From positions 1-27,586 of the forward strand of contig CAZPJM010000035.1 in assembly GCA_964586865.1 (NCBI GenBank): a DNA stretch of 27,586 nt, given 5' to 3'. Every line of letters begins with the position of its first letter. Position 1 is the stretch's first letter. The translations under genes were made by a program, and so were the position numbers. Shown here piece by piece: positions 9,079-16,628 of this stretch. The notes under the pieces were generated by a model. The model did no database searches. It was not told the origin of the DNA and saw only the letters and a list, made by a program, of their open reading frames with translations. This DNA is from REDI01 sp964586865. GTDB lineage: Bacteria; Myxococcota_A; UBA796; GCA-2862545.

Positions 9079-11412
9079 ATGGGACGCCACCGGCCCGGGG
9101 GCGGGGCGCTGCAGCAGATCCCCACGGAGAACGCGAAAGACGGGACGCCGGTCCACCCCCCCGGGTGCCGACCCACCCCTAGATTCTCGGGGCAACCCCT
9201 ACGTGGAGTCCCCACGTCCCGTGCCCTCATCGCCGCGGCCTTGTCCGTCGGCCTCTCCCTGCCAGCCCTCGCCGGCGAGGCCACCCTCTCCTCCTCGGCG
9301 GAAGAGGAGGAGGAGGCATCCTGCGGTGTCCATCCCGACTGCGTCGGCCCGGAGGGCTACGAGCCCCCCGAGTACTCGGCGGTCGAGCTGTTGACCTTCC
9401 TCTCGGACGTCCCTGCGGTCGCGGCCGATCCGGCCTCGCTCTTCACGGGCTTCTGGACCAACTGGGATGACGAGCCCACCGAGCGCGGCCTGGTCAAGCT
9501 GGCCGTCATCCGCGGCATCGTCGAGGCCCGCAACCTCCACCATCCCTACCTGCCGGGCGCCCTCACCGACAACCTCGCCGAGGGCGACATCGTCTGCGGC
9601 GAGGACGTCCTCGAGGCCCGGACCGCCGACGGCACCTGCAATGACCTGCGGGACCCGGCCGCCGGCGCGGTCCTGACCCGCTTCGGTCGCAACGTGCCCC
9701 TGGCCTTCGCCTACCCGGACCCGACGACCATGATGACCCCCGACCCCCGGCGGATCAGCCGGGTGCTCCTCCAGCGTCGTGGCGGCATGGAGGAGATCCC
9801 CTTCCTCAACATGTGGGCGGCGGCCTGGACCCAGTTCATGATCCACGACTGGTTCGACCATGGCGAGCCGGACCTGCGCCGTCCCATTCGGGTCCCGCTG
9901 GATCCCCGCGACCCCATCCGGCGCCGCACCGGCCAGACCGAGATCGTCTTCGGCTCGACCCCCCTCGACAGCTCCCGCCTCCCGAGCGAGGCAGGCCTCC
10001 CGCCCACCTACCTGAACGACGTGACCCACTGGTGGGACGGCAGCCAGGTCTACGGCAGCGATGCGGCGACGGCCGACCGCCTGCGCACCTTCAAGGGCGG
10101 CCACCTCGCGCTCACCTCGGACGGCCTGCTGCCCAAGAACCCGGACGGCATCGGCGACACGGGCTTCAACCGCAACTGGTGGGTCGGGCTCGAGCTGCTC
10201 CACACCCTCTTCGCCCGCGAGCACAACGCCATCGCCGATCACCTGGCGGCCGCCTACCCGGGCATGTCCGACCAGGAGCTCTACGACAAGGCGCGCCTCA
10301 TCAATGCCGCCCTCATGGCCAAGATCCACACCCTCGAGTGGACCCCGGCCATCCTGCCCAACAAGAAGCTCGATCTGGCGATGAACGCCAACTGGTACGG
10401 CCTCGAGCGCTTCGTCGACCCCGACCCGGTCCAGCAGGCCACCCTGCGCACCCTGGCGCCGCCCCCCAGCGCCGAGATCTACGGCATCATGGGCGGTCCC
10501 ACCGACGACAAGGGCGTGCCCTTCTCCATCACGGCCGAGTTCGCGGCCATCTACCGCATGCACCAGCTCACCCCCGATCTCCTCGAGCTGCGCACCGAGC
10601 GTGGCCGGCTGTGGGGGCGGCTGCCCACGGTGCGGTCGACGGATGCGGGCGGGCGTCGCCTGGTGGAGCGGATGGATCCCGAGGCCCTGGCGGTCTCCTT
10701 CGGCCAGCAGCGCCCCGGCGCCCTGGTCCTGCGCAACTACCCGCGCTTCATGACCCGCCTCGAGACCTTCCCCGGCAATGAGATCGACCTGGCGACCATC
10801 GACATCGTCCGGGACCGCGAGCGCGGCATCCCCCGGTACAACGCCTTCCGCGCCCTCCTGAACCTGCCGCCCCTCTCGAGCATCGACGACCTGACCCCCG
10901 ACCCGCGCCTGCGGGCGGCGCTCAAGCGCGTCTACACCGACATCGACGAGGTGGACCTCTTCGTGGGCACCCTGGCCGAGGCGGAGCGTCCCGAGTGCTT
11001 CGGCTTCGGCGAGACCCTCTTCCAGACCTTCATCCTGATGGCGTCGCGCCGCCTGCAGGCCGACCGCTTCTTCACCGTCGACTACACCCCCGACGTGTAC
11101 ACCCCCGAGGGCCTGGACTGGATCGAGGACAACACCTTCAAGGACGTCCTGCTCCGCCACCACCCGGATCTGGCCAACACCGGCCTGCAGCACGTGGACA
11201 ACGCCTTCAACCCCTGGGAGGAGGACTGGAGCCTCGAGGCGGACACCCGCCGGATCGGCGAGCGCTGGCGCGACCGGTTCGAGGACCGGGGCGGCTTCGG
11301 GGACGACGAGGACCGCTGGGACGAGGACGAGGACGACCGCTGGGACGAGGACGAGGACGAGGACGACCGCTGGGACGAGCGGGGGCGTCGCGGCCGCGGC
11401 CCGGGCTACTGA
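9079..11412 (+). CDS. secreted fatty-acid alpha-dioxygenase-like heme enzyme (PIOX family, animal-peroxidase fold)
   Basis: From a start at 9079 the protein is 777 residues. Its core matches plant pathogen-inducible alpha-dioxygenases block by block: FLNMWAAAWTQFMIHDWFDH with distal heme His256, WWDGSQVYGSD, a REHNAIADHL helix, AKIHTLEW (H417), the YRMH motif with catalytic-type Tyr492 and proximal His495, RDRERGIPRYNAFR, and MASRRLQADRFF. Plant enzymes add O2 to the alpha carbon of fatty acids, giving 2-hydroperoxides that decay to aldehydes one carbon shorter. The first 45 residues are unlike the core and precede a clear signal peptide (TSRALIAAALSVGLSLPALA). ATG 9079 has GAAGGA upstream, but the export signal itself begins near 9214. 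The C-terminus is an acidic repeat tail built of DRWDEDED units. No neighbour is co-transcribed. Family assignment is firm; the start is not. Confidence 0.88.
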   Translation: MGRHRPGGGALQQIPTENAKDGTPVHPPGCRPTPRFSGQPLRGVPTSRALIAAALSVGLSLPALAGEATLSSSAEEEEEASCGVHPDCVGPEGYEPPEYSAVELLTFLSDVPAVAADPASLFTGFWTNWDDEPTERGLVKLAVIRGIVEARNLHHPYLPGALTDNLAEGDIVCGEDVLEARTADGTCNDLRDPAAGAVLTRFGRNVPLAFAYPDPTTMMTPDPRRISRVLLQRRGGMEEIPFLNMWAAAWTQFMIHDWFDHGEPDLRRPIRVPLDPRDPIRRRTGQTEIVFGSTPLDSSRLPSEAGLPPTYLNDVTHWWDGSQVYGSDAATADRLRTFKGGHLALTSDGLLPKNPDGIGDTGFNRNWWVGLELLHTLFAREHNAIADHLAAAYPGMSDQELYDKARLINAALMAKIHTLEWTPAILPNKKLDLAMNANWYGLERFVDPDPVQQATLRTLAPPPSAEIYGIMGGPTDDKGVPFSITAEFAAIYRMHQLTPDLLELRTERGRLWGRLPTVRSTDAGGRRLVERMDPEALAVSFGQQRPGALVLRNYPRFMTRLETFPGNEIDLATIDIVRDRERGIPRYNAFRALLNLPPLSSIDDLTPDPRLRAALKRVYTDIDEVDLFVGTLAEAERPECFGFGETLFQTFILMASRRLQADRFFTVDYTPDVYTPEGLDWIEDNTFKDVLLRHHPDLANTGLQHVDNAFNPWEEDWSLEADTRRIGERWRDRFEDRGGFGDDEDRWDEDEDDRWDEDEDEDDRWDERGRRGRGPGY
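9189..9217 (+). promoter_or_regulatory. two adjacent hairpins at the true signal-peptide start
   Basis: Just before the signal-peptide coding sequence are two perfect inverted repeats. The first is GGGG-CAA-CCCC (9189-9199). The second is ACGTGG-AGTCC-CCACGT (9201-9217), which contains a GGAG that could act as a ribosome-binding site and an ACG codon (9214) exactly where the signal peptide begins. They may control translation or simply reflect high GC. This is an observation from sequence only. Confidence 0.3.
11311..11379 (+). repeat. acidic tandem repeat encoding the DRWDEDED tail
   Basis: An in-frame tandem repeat at the 3' end of the alpha-dioxygenase gene. Units begin at 11311, 11335 and 11365 with GACCGCTGGGACGAGGAC, and differ in length by the number of GAGGAC steps (24 nt, 30 nt, then a partial unit). 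It encodes a highly acidic Trp-containing tail, possibly a calcium-binding or surface-interaction segment, and is prone to length change by slippage. Confidence 0.85.
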
Positions 11413-11429
11413 GCCACCTGCAGGCACGG

Positions 11430-11456
11430 GGGGCGCCCGAACCGACCGGGCGCCCC
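11430..11456. terminator. bidirectional hairpin between convergent alpha-dioxygenase and fadJ genes
   Basis: A perfect 10-bp GC stem, GGGGCGCCCG at 11430-11439 and CGGGCGCCCC at 11447-11456, with a 7-nt loop (AACCGAC). It lies 17 bp after the alpha-dioxygenase stop and 38 bp beyond the fadJ stop, so it can serve both convergent transcripts. There is no T-tract, which is common in very GC-rich genomes. The position makes a terminator the natural reading. Confidence 0.65.
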
Positions 11457-11494
11457 AGGCCCTCGACGCACCCCGAGGGACGCGTCACAGAAGG

Positions 11495-13633
11495 CTAGCG
11501 CTCGAAGAAGACCTCGCCGGAGTCGGCCATGCGCCGGAGGGTGGCGCTGGGCGCGTAGCGCTCGCCCCACCGGGCCGCGGCGTCCTCCAGCTCGGCCACC
11601 AGCTCGGGCAAGCCCTGGCGCTGCATCCACGACAGGGGCCCGCCGGTGCCGGGGGCGAAGCCCAACCCCAGGATGGCCCCGACCTCGGCGTCGCGGTGGC
11701 GCTGGAGAATGCCGTCGTCCAGGACCCGGCCGACCTCGGCGGCCTGGACCAGCATGAGCCGGCGCCGGACCAGGTCGATCCCCGTCTCGTCGGGGGTGGC
11801 CTCGACCACCCGCGCGAGCCCGGACCACAGCCCCTGACGCCGGCCTCGGGCGTCGTAGTCGTAGAAGCCAGCGCCGTGGGCCCGGCCTTTCCGGCCGTGC
11901 TCGTTCACCAGGGCGTCCAGGAGCTTCACGCCGGGCAGGTGGGCGGCGTGGTAGCCGTAGGCCTCGGCGCCCTGCATGGCCTTGAGGCCCAGGGTGAGGG
12001 TCACCTCGTCGAAGACCTGCAGCGGCCCCACCACCATGCCGGCCGTCCGGGCGGCCCACTCGACGATGGCCGGCTCGTGCCCCTCGGCCACGAGCTGGAC
12101 ACCCTCGAGGGTGTAGCTGCTGAAGAGGCGGGTGGTGTAGAAGGCGTAGCCGTCGTTCACCACGATGGGCGTCTTCCTGGTCCGCTTCGCGAAGGCCAGG
12201 CACCGGCCCACCGTGGCGTCCGAGGTGGCCTCGCCGCGGATGATCTCGATGAGGGGCATCTTCTCCACCGGGGAGAAGTAGTGCAGCCCGATGAAGCGGT
12301 CGGGGTGGGCCGAGGCCCCGGCCAGATCCGTGATGGGCAGGGCCGAGGTGTTGCTGGCGAAGACGGCGCCCTCGGCCAGGAGGGGCTCCACCTCGCGGAT
12401 GACGGTGTGCTTCACGTCGAGGTTCTCGACCACCGCCTCGATGACCAGATCGGCGCCCTGGACCGGGGCCAGCTCGAGGGTGGGCGTGATCCGATCCAGG
12501 AGGGCCTGGCGGGCGTCCGCGTCCAGGTGGCGGAGCTTCTTCGCCTCGGCGCGGATGTGGTCCATGCCGGCGTCGAGGGCCTCCTGGGTGATGTCCCGCA
12601 GAACCACGTCGTAGCCGGCCTTGGCACAGATGAAGGCCAGGCCCCCGCCCATCATGCCGGCCCCCAGCACGGCGATCCGCGAGAAGTCCGGGTCGTCGGA
12701 GGTGGGAAGGCCCTCGTGCTTGTCGGCTGCGTTCTTGTGGTACCAGAGCGTCCGCATCATGTCGCGGGCCTGCCCCGAGGTGGCCAGCGCGGCGAAGGCC
12801 CGGGCCTCGCGCTCCAGGGCCCGGTCCAGGCGCGTCCGGCAGCCCTCCTGGACCACCTGGAGCAGCACCTCCGGGGCCCTCAAGGCGCCAGCGGTGCGCT
12901 TGTAGAGCATGGCCGCCGCCGCGGTGTACAGGTTCATGGCGTCCGGGGTCTGGGGCTGGACCCCGGCCGGGAAGCGGAAGCCCTTCTGGAGCCAGGGCAC
13001 CTTGGGCCGCGGGTTCTCGGCGATCCAGGCCCGCGCCGCCCCCATCACGGCGTCGGCGTCGGGGGCGAGGGCGTCGACGAGGCCCTTGCGGATGGCCTTC
13101 GGGGCCCGGACCCGGGCGCCCGCCGCCATGAGCTCGAGGGCCGGCTGGATGCCGATGAGGCGGGGCAGGCGTTGCGTCCCTCCCGCCCCCGGGATGACGC
13201 CCAGCATGACCTCGGGCAGCCCGAGCTGGATGCGGGGATCGTCGACGGCGATGCGGTGGTGGCAGGCCAGGGCGAGCTCGTAGCCGCCGCCCAGGGCCGA
13301 GCCGGTGAGCGCGGCGACCACGGGCACGGTCAGGGCCTCGAGCGCCGAGAACAGGCGGTTCAGGCCCATGACCATCTCGAAGACCTGGGCCGGGGTGTCG
13401 AGGCCGAAGAGCATGTCGATGTCGGCGCCCACGCACCAGTCCCGGTGGGCCGAGGCCACGATGACGCCCTTGACGCCGTCATGGCCGTCGAGGGCCTCGA
13501 GCATGGCCTGCAGGCCGGTGCCGAAGCCGTCGTTGATCTTGTTGACGCCGCCCGCCATGGCCAGGGTCAGCGTGGCCACGCCCTCGCCGTCGAGGGTGAG
13601 CGTGCCGAGGTCATTGTCGATGAGGGTGTCCAT
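11495..13633 (-). CDS. fadJ: bifunctional enoyl-CoA hydratase / 3-hydroxyacyl-CoA dehydrogenase
   Basis: The 712-residue multifunctional beta-oxidation enzyme (FadB/FadJ type) is full length. The N-terminal crotonase domain (1-190) has oxyanion-hole and catalytic segments ALTGSALGGGYELAL and GLPEVMLGVIPGAGGTQRLPR, with Glu119 and Glu141 at the places of the two catalytic glutamates. The NAD-binding domain begins near residue 321 (IAVLGAGMMGGGLAFICAKAG). It is followed by SNTSALPIT, HYFSPVEKMPLIEIIRG with the catalytic His, and two C-terminal 3HCDH helical domains. It hydrates 2-enoyl-CoA and oxidises the 3-hydroxyacyl-CoA. GAGGAG precedes the ATG at 13633 and overlaps the stop of the thiolase gene 10 bp upstream, indicating a coupled fadI-fadJ operon. 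Confidence 0.95.
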   Translation of the reverse strand: MDTLIDNDLGTLTLDGEGVATLTLAMAGGVNKINDGFGTGLQAMLEALDGHDGVKGVIVASAHRDWCVGADIDMLFGLDTPAQVFEMVMGLNRLFSALEALTVPVVAALTGSALGGGYELALACHHRIAVDDPRIQLGLPEVMLGVIPGAGGTQRLPRLIGIQPALELMAAGARVRAPKAIRKGLVDALAPDADAVMGAARAWIAENPRPKVPWLQKGFRFPAGVQPQTPDAMNLYTAAAAMLYKRTAGALRAPEVLLQVVQEGCRTRLDRALEREARAFAALATSGQARDMMRTLWYHKNAADKHEGLPTSDDPDFSRIAVLGAGMMGGGLAFICAKAGYDVVLRDITQEALDAGMDHIRAEAKKLRHLDADARQALLDRITPTLELAPVQGADLVIEAVVENLDVKHTVIREVEPLLAEGAVFASNTSALPITDLAGASAHPDRFIGLHYFSPVEKMPLIEIIRGEATSDATVGRCLAFAKRTRKTPIVVNDGYAFYTTRLFSSYTLEGVQLVAEGHEPAIVEWAARTAGMVVGPLQVFDEVTLTLGLKAMQGAEAYGYHAAHLPGVKLLDALVNEHGRKGRAHGAGFYDYDARGRRQGLWSGLARVVEATPDETGIDLVRRRLMLVQAAEVGRVLDDGILQRHRDAEVGAILGLGFAPGTGGPLSWMQRQGLPELVAELEDAAARWGERYAPSATLRRMADSGEVFFER

Positions 13634-13643
13634 GTCGCTCTCC

Positions 13644-14849
13644 TCAGACGCGCTCGATGATGGTGGCGATGCCCATGCCGCCGCCGATGCACAGGGTGAT
13701 GCAGGCCGTGTTCAGGTCGCGGGCCTCGAGGGCATCGAGGGCGGTGTTGAGCAGCATGGCGCCGGTGGCGCCCAGGGGGTGGCCATAGGCGATGGCGCCA
13801 CCCCAGACGTTGACCTTGTCGTGGGGCACGCCCAGATCCTCCATGAAGGCCATGGGCACCACGGCGAAGGCCTCGTTCACCTCGAACAGGTCGATGTCCG
13901 AGACCTCCATCCCGGCCCGCTGCAGGGCCTTGCGGGTGGCGGGCATGGGCGCGGTGAGCATGATGAGCGGCTCCTCGCCCACCACCGCCATGCTGCGGAT
14001 CCGGGCCCGGGGGCGCAGCCCGAGCTGCTCGCCGATCTCCCGGTTGGCCACGAGCACCGCCGCCGCGCCGTCCACGATCCCCGAGCTGTTGCCGGCCGTG
14101 TGGACGTGCTCCACCCGGTCGACCTCGGGGTACTGCTTCCGGACGAGCGTATCGAGACCGAACTGGGTCCCCATCATCTCGAACGACGGGCGCAGGCCAC
14201 CGAGGGCCTCGGCGGTGGTGGTGGGGCGGGGGTGCTCATCGCGGTCGAGGACGACCAGGCCGCCCTCGTCGGTGATGGGCACGAGGGAGCGGTCGTGGGC
14301 CCCCGCCGCGATGGCCTCGGCGGCGCGCCGCTGGGAGGTGAGGGCGAAGGCGTCGACCTGCTCGCGGGTGATGCCGCGCCGGGTGGCGATGAGATCGGCG
14401 CTGATCCCCTGGGGGACGCTGCCGAAGCGGGCCTGCTGACTGGCGTCGAAGATGGCGCCACCGTCGCTGCCCATGGGGACCCGCGACATGGACTCGACCC
14501 CGCCGGCCACCACGCACTCGAAGAAGCCGGAGGCCACCATGGAGGCGGCGGTGTTCACGGCCTCGAGGCCCGAGCCGCAGAAGCGGTTGACCGTGCTGCC
14601 CGGCGCATCGAGGTGATAGCCGGCGTGCAGGGCGGCGAACCGCGCGATGCAGGCCCCCTGCTCCTTCGCCTGGGTGACGCAGCCGAGCACCACGTCATCG
14701 ACCAGCAAGGTGTCCAGGTGGGTGCGCTCGGCCAGCGCGGCGAGGGCGGTGGCCGACAGATCGATGGGGCGCTGGGTGTACAGCGCCCCGGTGGCCTTGC
14801 CCTTCCCGCGCGGGGTGCGGACGGCGTCGTAGACGAAGGCATCGGGCAT
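13644..14849 (-). CDS. fadI: acetyl-CoA C-acyltransferase (beta-oxidation thiolase)
   Basis: A 401-residue thiolase that cleaves 3-ketoacyl-CoA to acetyl-CoA and a shortened acyl-CoA. The nucleophilic Cys91 is in STVNRFCGSGLEAV. The VNEAFAVV block, GHPLGATGA with His357, and LCIGGGMG with the acid/base Cys387 complete the active site. The ATG at 14849 has GGGAGT upstream and gives the standard N-terminus (MPDAFVYDAVRTPRGK). The reading frame stays open much further upstream, but that extension lacks homology and crosses the divergent DUF3592-like gene. It is the first gene of the fadI-fadJ pair, in the same order as E. coli fadIJ. Specificity for long or short chains is not evident. Confidence 0.95.
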   Translation of the reverse strand: MPDAFVYDAVRTPRGKGKATGALYTQRPIDLSATALAALAERTHLDTLLVDDVVLGCVTQAKEQGACIARFAALHAGYHLDAPGSTVNRFCGSGLEAVNTAASMVASGFFECVVAGGVESMSRVPMGSDGGAIFDASQQARFGSVPQGISADLIATRRGITREQVDAFALTSQRRAAEAIAAGAHDRSLVPITDEGGLVVLDRDEHPRPTTTAEALGGLRPSFEMMGTQFGLDTLVRKQYPEVDRVEHVHTAGNSSGIVDGAAAVLVANREIGEQLGLRPRARIRSMAVVGEEPLIMLTAPMPATRKALQRAGMEVSDIDLFEVNEAFAVVPMAFMEDLGVPHDKVNVWGGAIAYGHPLGATGAMLLNTALDALEARDLNTACITLCIGGGMGIATIIERV

Positions 14850-14891
14850 GGGGACTCCCGGGGTGGCGGTGGCCGATCGCATAACCCGCGA

Positions 14892-14909
14892 CCATACGGA
14901 AGCGTATGG
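14892..14909. promoter_or_regulatory. candidate operator upstream of fadI-fadJ
   Basis: The palindrome CCATACG-GAAG-CGTATGG (7-bp perfect arms, 4-bp centre) lies 43 bp upstream of the fadI start and 34 bp upstream of the divergent DUF3592-like gene, in the only AT-containing patch of the intergenic region. The size and symmetry suit a TetR-type fatty-acid regulator such as a FadR/PsrA analogue. The regulator is not in the window, and binding is inferred. Confidence 0.45.
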
Positions 14910-14942
14910 CGGGGCGGGCGCCCCCTGGGGTAGCCTCGCGGC

Positions 14943-15359
14943 ATGTCCGTCTTCCGCTGGTCCGCCGCCGCGCTGCTGATCCTGGGCCTGGGGCTCGTGG
15001 GCTACAGCGTCTGGTCCATGGCCTCCTACCTCGATCTCCAGGAGATCGGCGAGGATGCGGCCGTGATCCACGCCTACTACGACGCCGGGCGGGAGCGGGA
15101 CGTGGGCGTCTACGAGGTGGCGGGGCAACGCTACGATCTGGCCGGCGACTTCGGCCTGGGCGACGTGATCGTCTACGACCCCGAGAATCCGGCCCGGGCC
15201 CGCGCCGAGTGGGACGTGGGGGGCTTCTCGAGCGGCGAGCGGCTGCTCCTGTCCCTGGGCGGGGCCGGCGTGGTCTTCGGCATCGTGGTGTGGCTGCTGG
15301 AGCGGTTCGGCACCGCCCGGGAGGAGGAGGAGCTGCACGCCCTCCTGAAGGACCGCTGA
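14943..15359 (+). CDS. small membrane protein, DUF3592-like
   Basis: A 138-residue protein with one membrane segment at residues 7-28 and another at about 98-118. Between them is a small extracytoplasmic domain of about 65 residues. The domain contains a YEVAGQRYDLAG strand pair and a GDVIVYDPENPARAR loop, which resembles the Gxx-V-YDPxNP pattern of DUF3592 proteins. Function is unknown. The C-terminus is a charged cytoplasmic tail (REEEELHALLKDR). It diverges from fadI across the candidate operator. No strong ribosome-binding site precedes the ATG at 14943. Confidence 0.72.
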   Translation: MSVFRWSAAALLILGLGLVGYSVWSMASYLDLQEIGEDAAVIHAYYDAGRERDVGVYEVAGQRYDLAGDFGLGDVIVYDPENPARARAEWDVGGFSSGERLLLSLGGAGVVFGIVVWLLERFGTAREEEELHALLKDR

Positions 15360-15364
15360 GCCGG

Positions 15365-15385
15365 CGCCCTCACCCGCCGAGGGCG
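15365..15385. terminator. possible bidirectional hairpin between convergent genes
   Basis: A 7-bp stem, CGCCCTC at 15365-15371 and GAGGGCG at 15379-15385, lies immediately after the DUF3592-like gene and overlaps the stop of the convergent lipoprotein gene. No T-run is present. The position suggests termination. Confidence 0.35.
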
Positions 15386-15849
15386 GCCGCCACGGCGGAC
15401 TCGCACCACCGGAGCCGGCCTTCGGGGTCCTGATCGCCCCGCAGCGCCAGGGCACAGGAGGCCACCGTCGCGGTCTCCGGGTCGCGGACCAGCAGGGTGA
15501 TGAGCTGCTCGCCGTCGCGGGGAGGCTGCTGGAGGAGCTGGCCCTCGATCGTCCGTTCGCCGACCTGGAGGGGCCGGACCGAGGTGGCGGGGGCGTTCTC
15601 GGCGAAGGGCCGGTCGGGCAGCTCCGGCAGTCCGTCGGGGTAGCGCGCCAGGACGACCTTGTGGGGGCCGCAGGACCAGGACACGGTCCGCTCGACGGCG
15701 ATGCGGCGGCACCCGGCGAAGGGATCGGCCGCCGACGGCTCGGCGGGCGCCGCCACCGGCGCACGGCTGCTGCCCGCATCGGGGGCCTCGGACGGCGCCG
15801 GGGGGGCGCCCTCGCAGGCCATCAGCACGAGGAGCAGGGACACACGCAC
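15370..15849 (-). CDS. putative lipoprotein of unknown function
   Basis: A 159-residue protein. The GTG at 15849 is chosen because GGGGGAGG precedes it by four bases and a compact lipoprotein signal begins there (VSLLLVLMAC, acylated Cys about 12). A Pro/Ala-rich linker follows, then a globular domain from about residue 43 with four cysteines (ADPFAGCRR, VSWSCGPH, ASCAL, RWCESA). This suggests two disulfides and a periplasmic fold. No known family was recognised. The frame is open about 35 codons further upstream, but that part has no signal and is not used here. It is convergent with the DUF3592-like gene and lies 52 bp downstream of the Spy-like gene, possibly in one transcript with it. Confidence 0.7.
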   Translation of the reverse strand: MRVSLLLVLMACEGAPPAPSEAPDAGSSRAPVAAPAEPSAADPFAGCRRIAVERTVSWSCGPHKVVLARYPDGLPELPDRPFAENAPATSVRPLQVGERTIEGQLLQQPPRDGEQLITLLVRDPETATVASCALALRGDQDPEGRLRWCESAVAAALGG

Positions 15850-15901
15850 GGGACCTCCCCCGGCGCGGTAGCGCGGGGGAGGCCGTCCAGCACGGGGCGA
15901 C

Positions 15902-16405
15902 CTACAGGTCGAAGCCGTCCTGGCCCGCCCCGGATCGCGCCCCGCGAGCCCCACGGGCAGCTCGGCGCTCGGCGCGGAGCTCCTTCAGCCGGGCCTTCTG
16001 CTCGGGGGTGAGGATCGCGGCCACCTGCTGCCGCACGTCCCTGCGGAGGGCCCGGGCGTCCTGGTGGGCGGCGTGGGCGGCGATGGCCCGCTCGGCGATG
16101 GTGTCGTTGTCGGCGCCCGAGACGATGGCCTCGTCCATGGCGGCGAGGGCGTCCCGGCGCTCGGCGCGGAGGGCCTGGAAGGTGTCGCGGTGATCCTGCA
16201 TCACGGCGCGGATCTGGTCCCGCTGGGCGTCGGAGAGCCCGACTTCCTCGGCCATGCGCATCATGCGGTGGGCCGGGCCGGCCCGATGACGCTGGCCGGC
16301 ACGGGCGCCGTGCCCGTCGCCCCCGTCGAAGGCGAATCCGGCGGCGGGGACGGCGACCCCGGCGAAGAGGCCGCCGAGGAGGAGGGTACGGAGGGTGCGG
16401 TTCAT
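15902..16405 (-). CDS. Spy/CpxP-family periplasmic protein
   Basis: A 167-residue exported protein with an N-terminal signal peptide (TLRTLLLGGLFAGVAVPAAGFA). It is an almost wholly helical, Arg/Ala-rich protein with two LTxxQ-type motifs: LSDAQRDQI near residue 58 and LTPEQKARL near residue 134. This spacing is typical of Spy/CpxP periplasmic chaperones or envelope-stress sensors. Many myxobacterial members are linked to metal resistance or envelope stress, but no CpxAR-like pair is nearby. AGGAG precedes the ATG at 16405. An unusually basic C-terminus (RAERRAARGARGARSG) ends the protein. Family is reasonably certain, role inferred. Confidence 0.82.
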   Translation of the reverse strand: MNRTLRTLLLGGLFAGVAVPAAGFAFDGGDGHGARAGQRHRAGPAHRMMRMAEEVGLSDAQRDQIRAVMQDHRDTFQALRAERRDALAAMDEAIVSGADNDTIAERAIAAHAAHQDARALRRDVRQQVAAILTPEQKARLKELRAERRAARGARGARSGAGQDGFDL

Positions 16406-16628
16406 GACGGCTCCTGGGTGTTGATGGGCCGACCGGGAAGGCGACCATCCCGATGAGGGACACCCGCGGAAACGCACACCCGGCGGCGGGATTGTGTCCG
16501 TCCGCGTCACCAGACGTCGACGGATCCCCCGGCGACCCAGGGACGGGGCGGCCCCCCCGGGGACCGTCTTGACGGTGGCTTGACGTGGCCGCCCTCGCGA
16601 CCGAGACTGCTGGTCTTCGGAGGTCTCC
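16406..16628. other. divergent intergenic region between Spy-like and lipoprotein genes
   Basis: This 223-bp non-coding gap must contain promoters for both flanking genes. On the plus strand two TTGACG elements occur (16569-16574 and 16580-16585). The second is spaced 17 bp from GAGACT (16603-16608), a weak -10 match, which would start transcription about 12-14 bases before the GTG at 16629. The -35 matches are good and the -10 poor, so the promoter call is tentative. Confidence 0.35.

Noticed and set aside
9199..11427. 742-codon minus-strand frame opposite the alpha-dioxygenase
   Set aside because: Antisense shadow with Val/Gly/Glu-rich composition; the plus-strand protein aligns along its length with a known family.
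14850..15779. Upstream extension of the thiolase frame by about 310 codons
   Set aside because: The extension lacks homology, crosses two other genes, and a well-placed GGGAGT with ATG 14849 gives the standard thiolase N-terminus.
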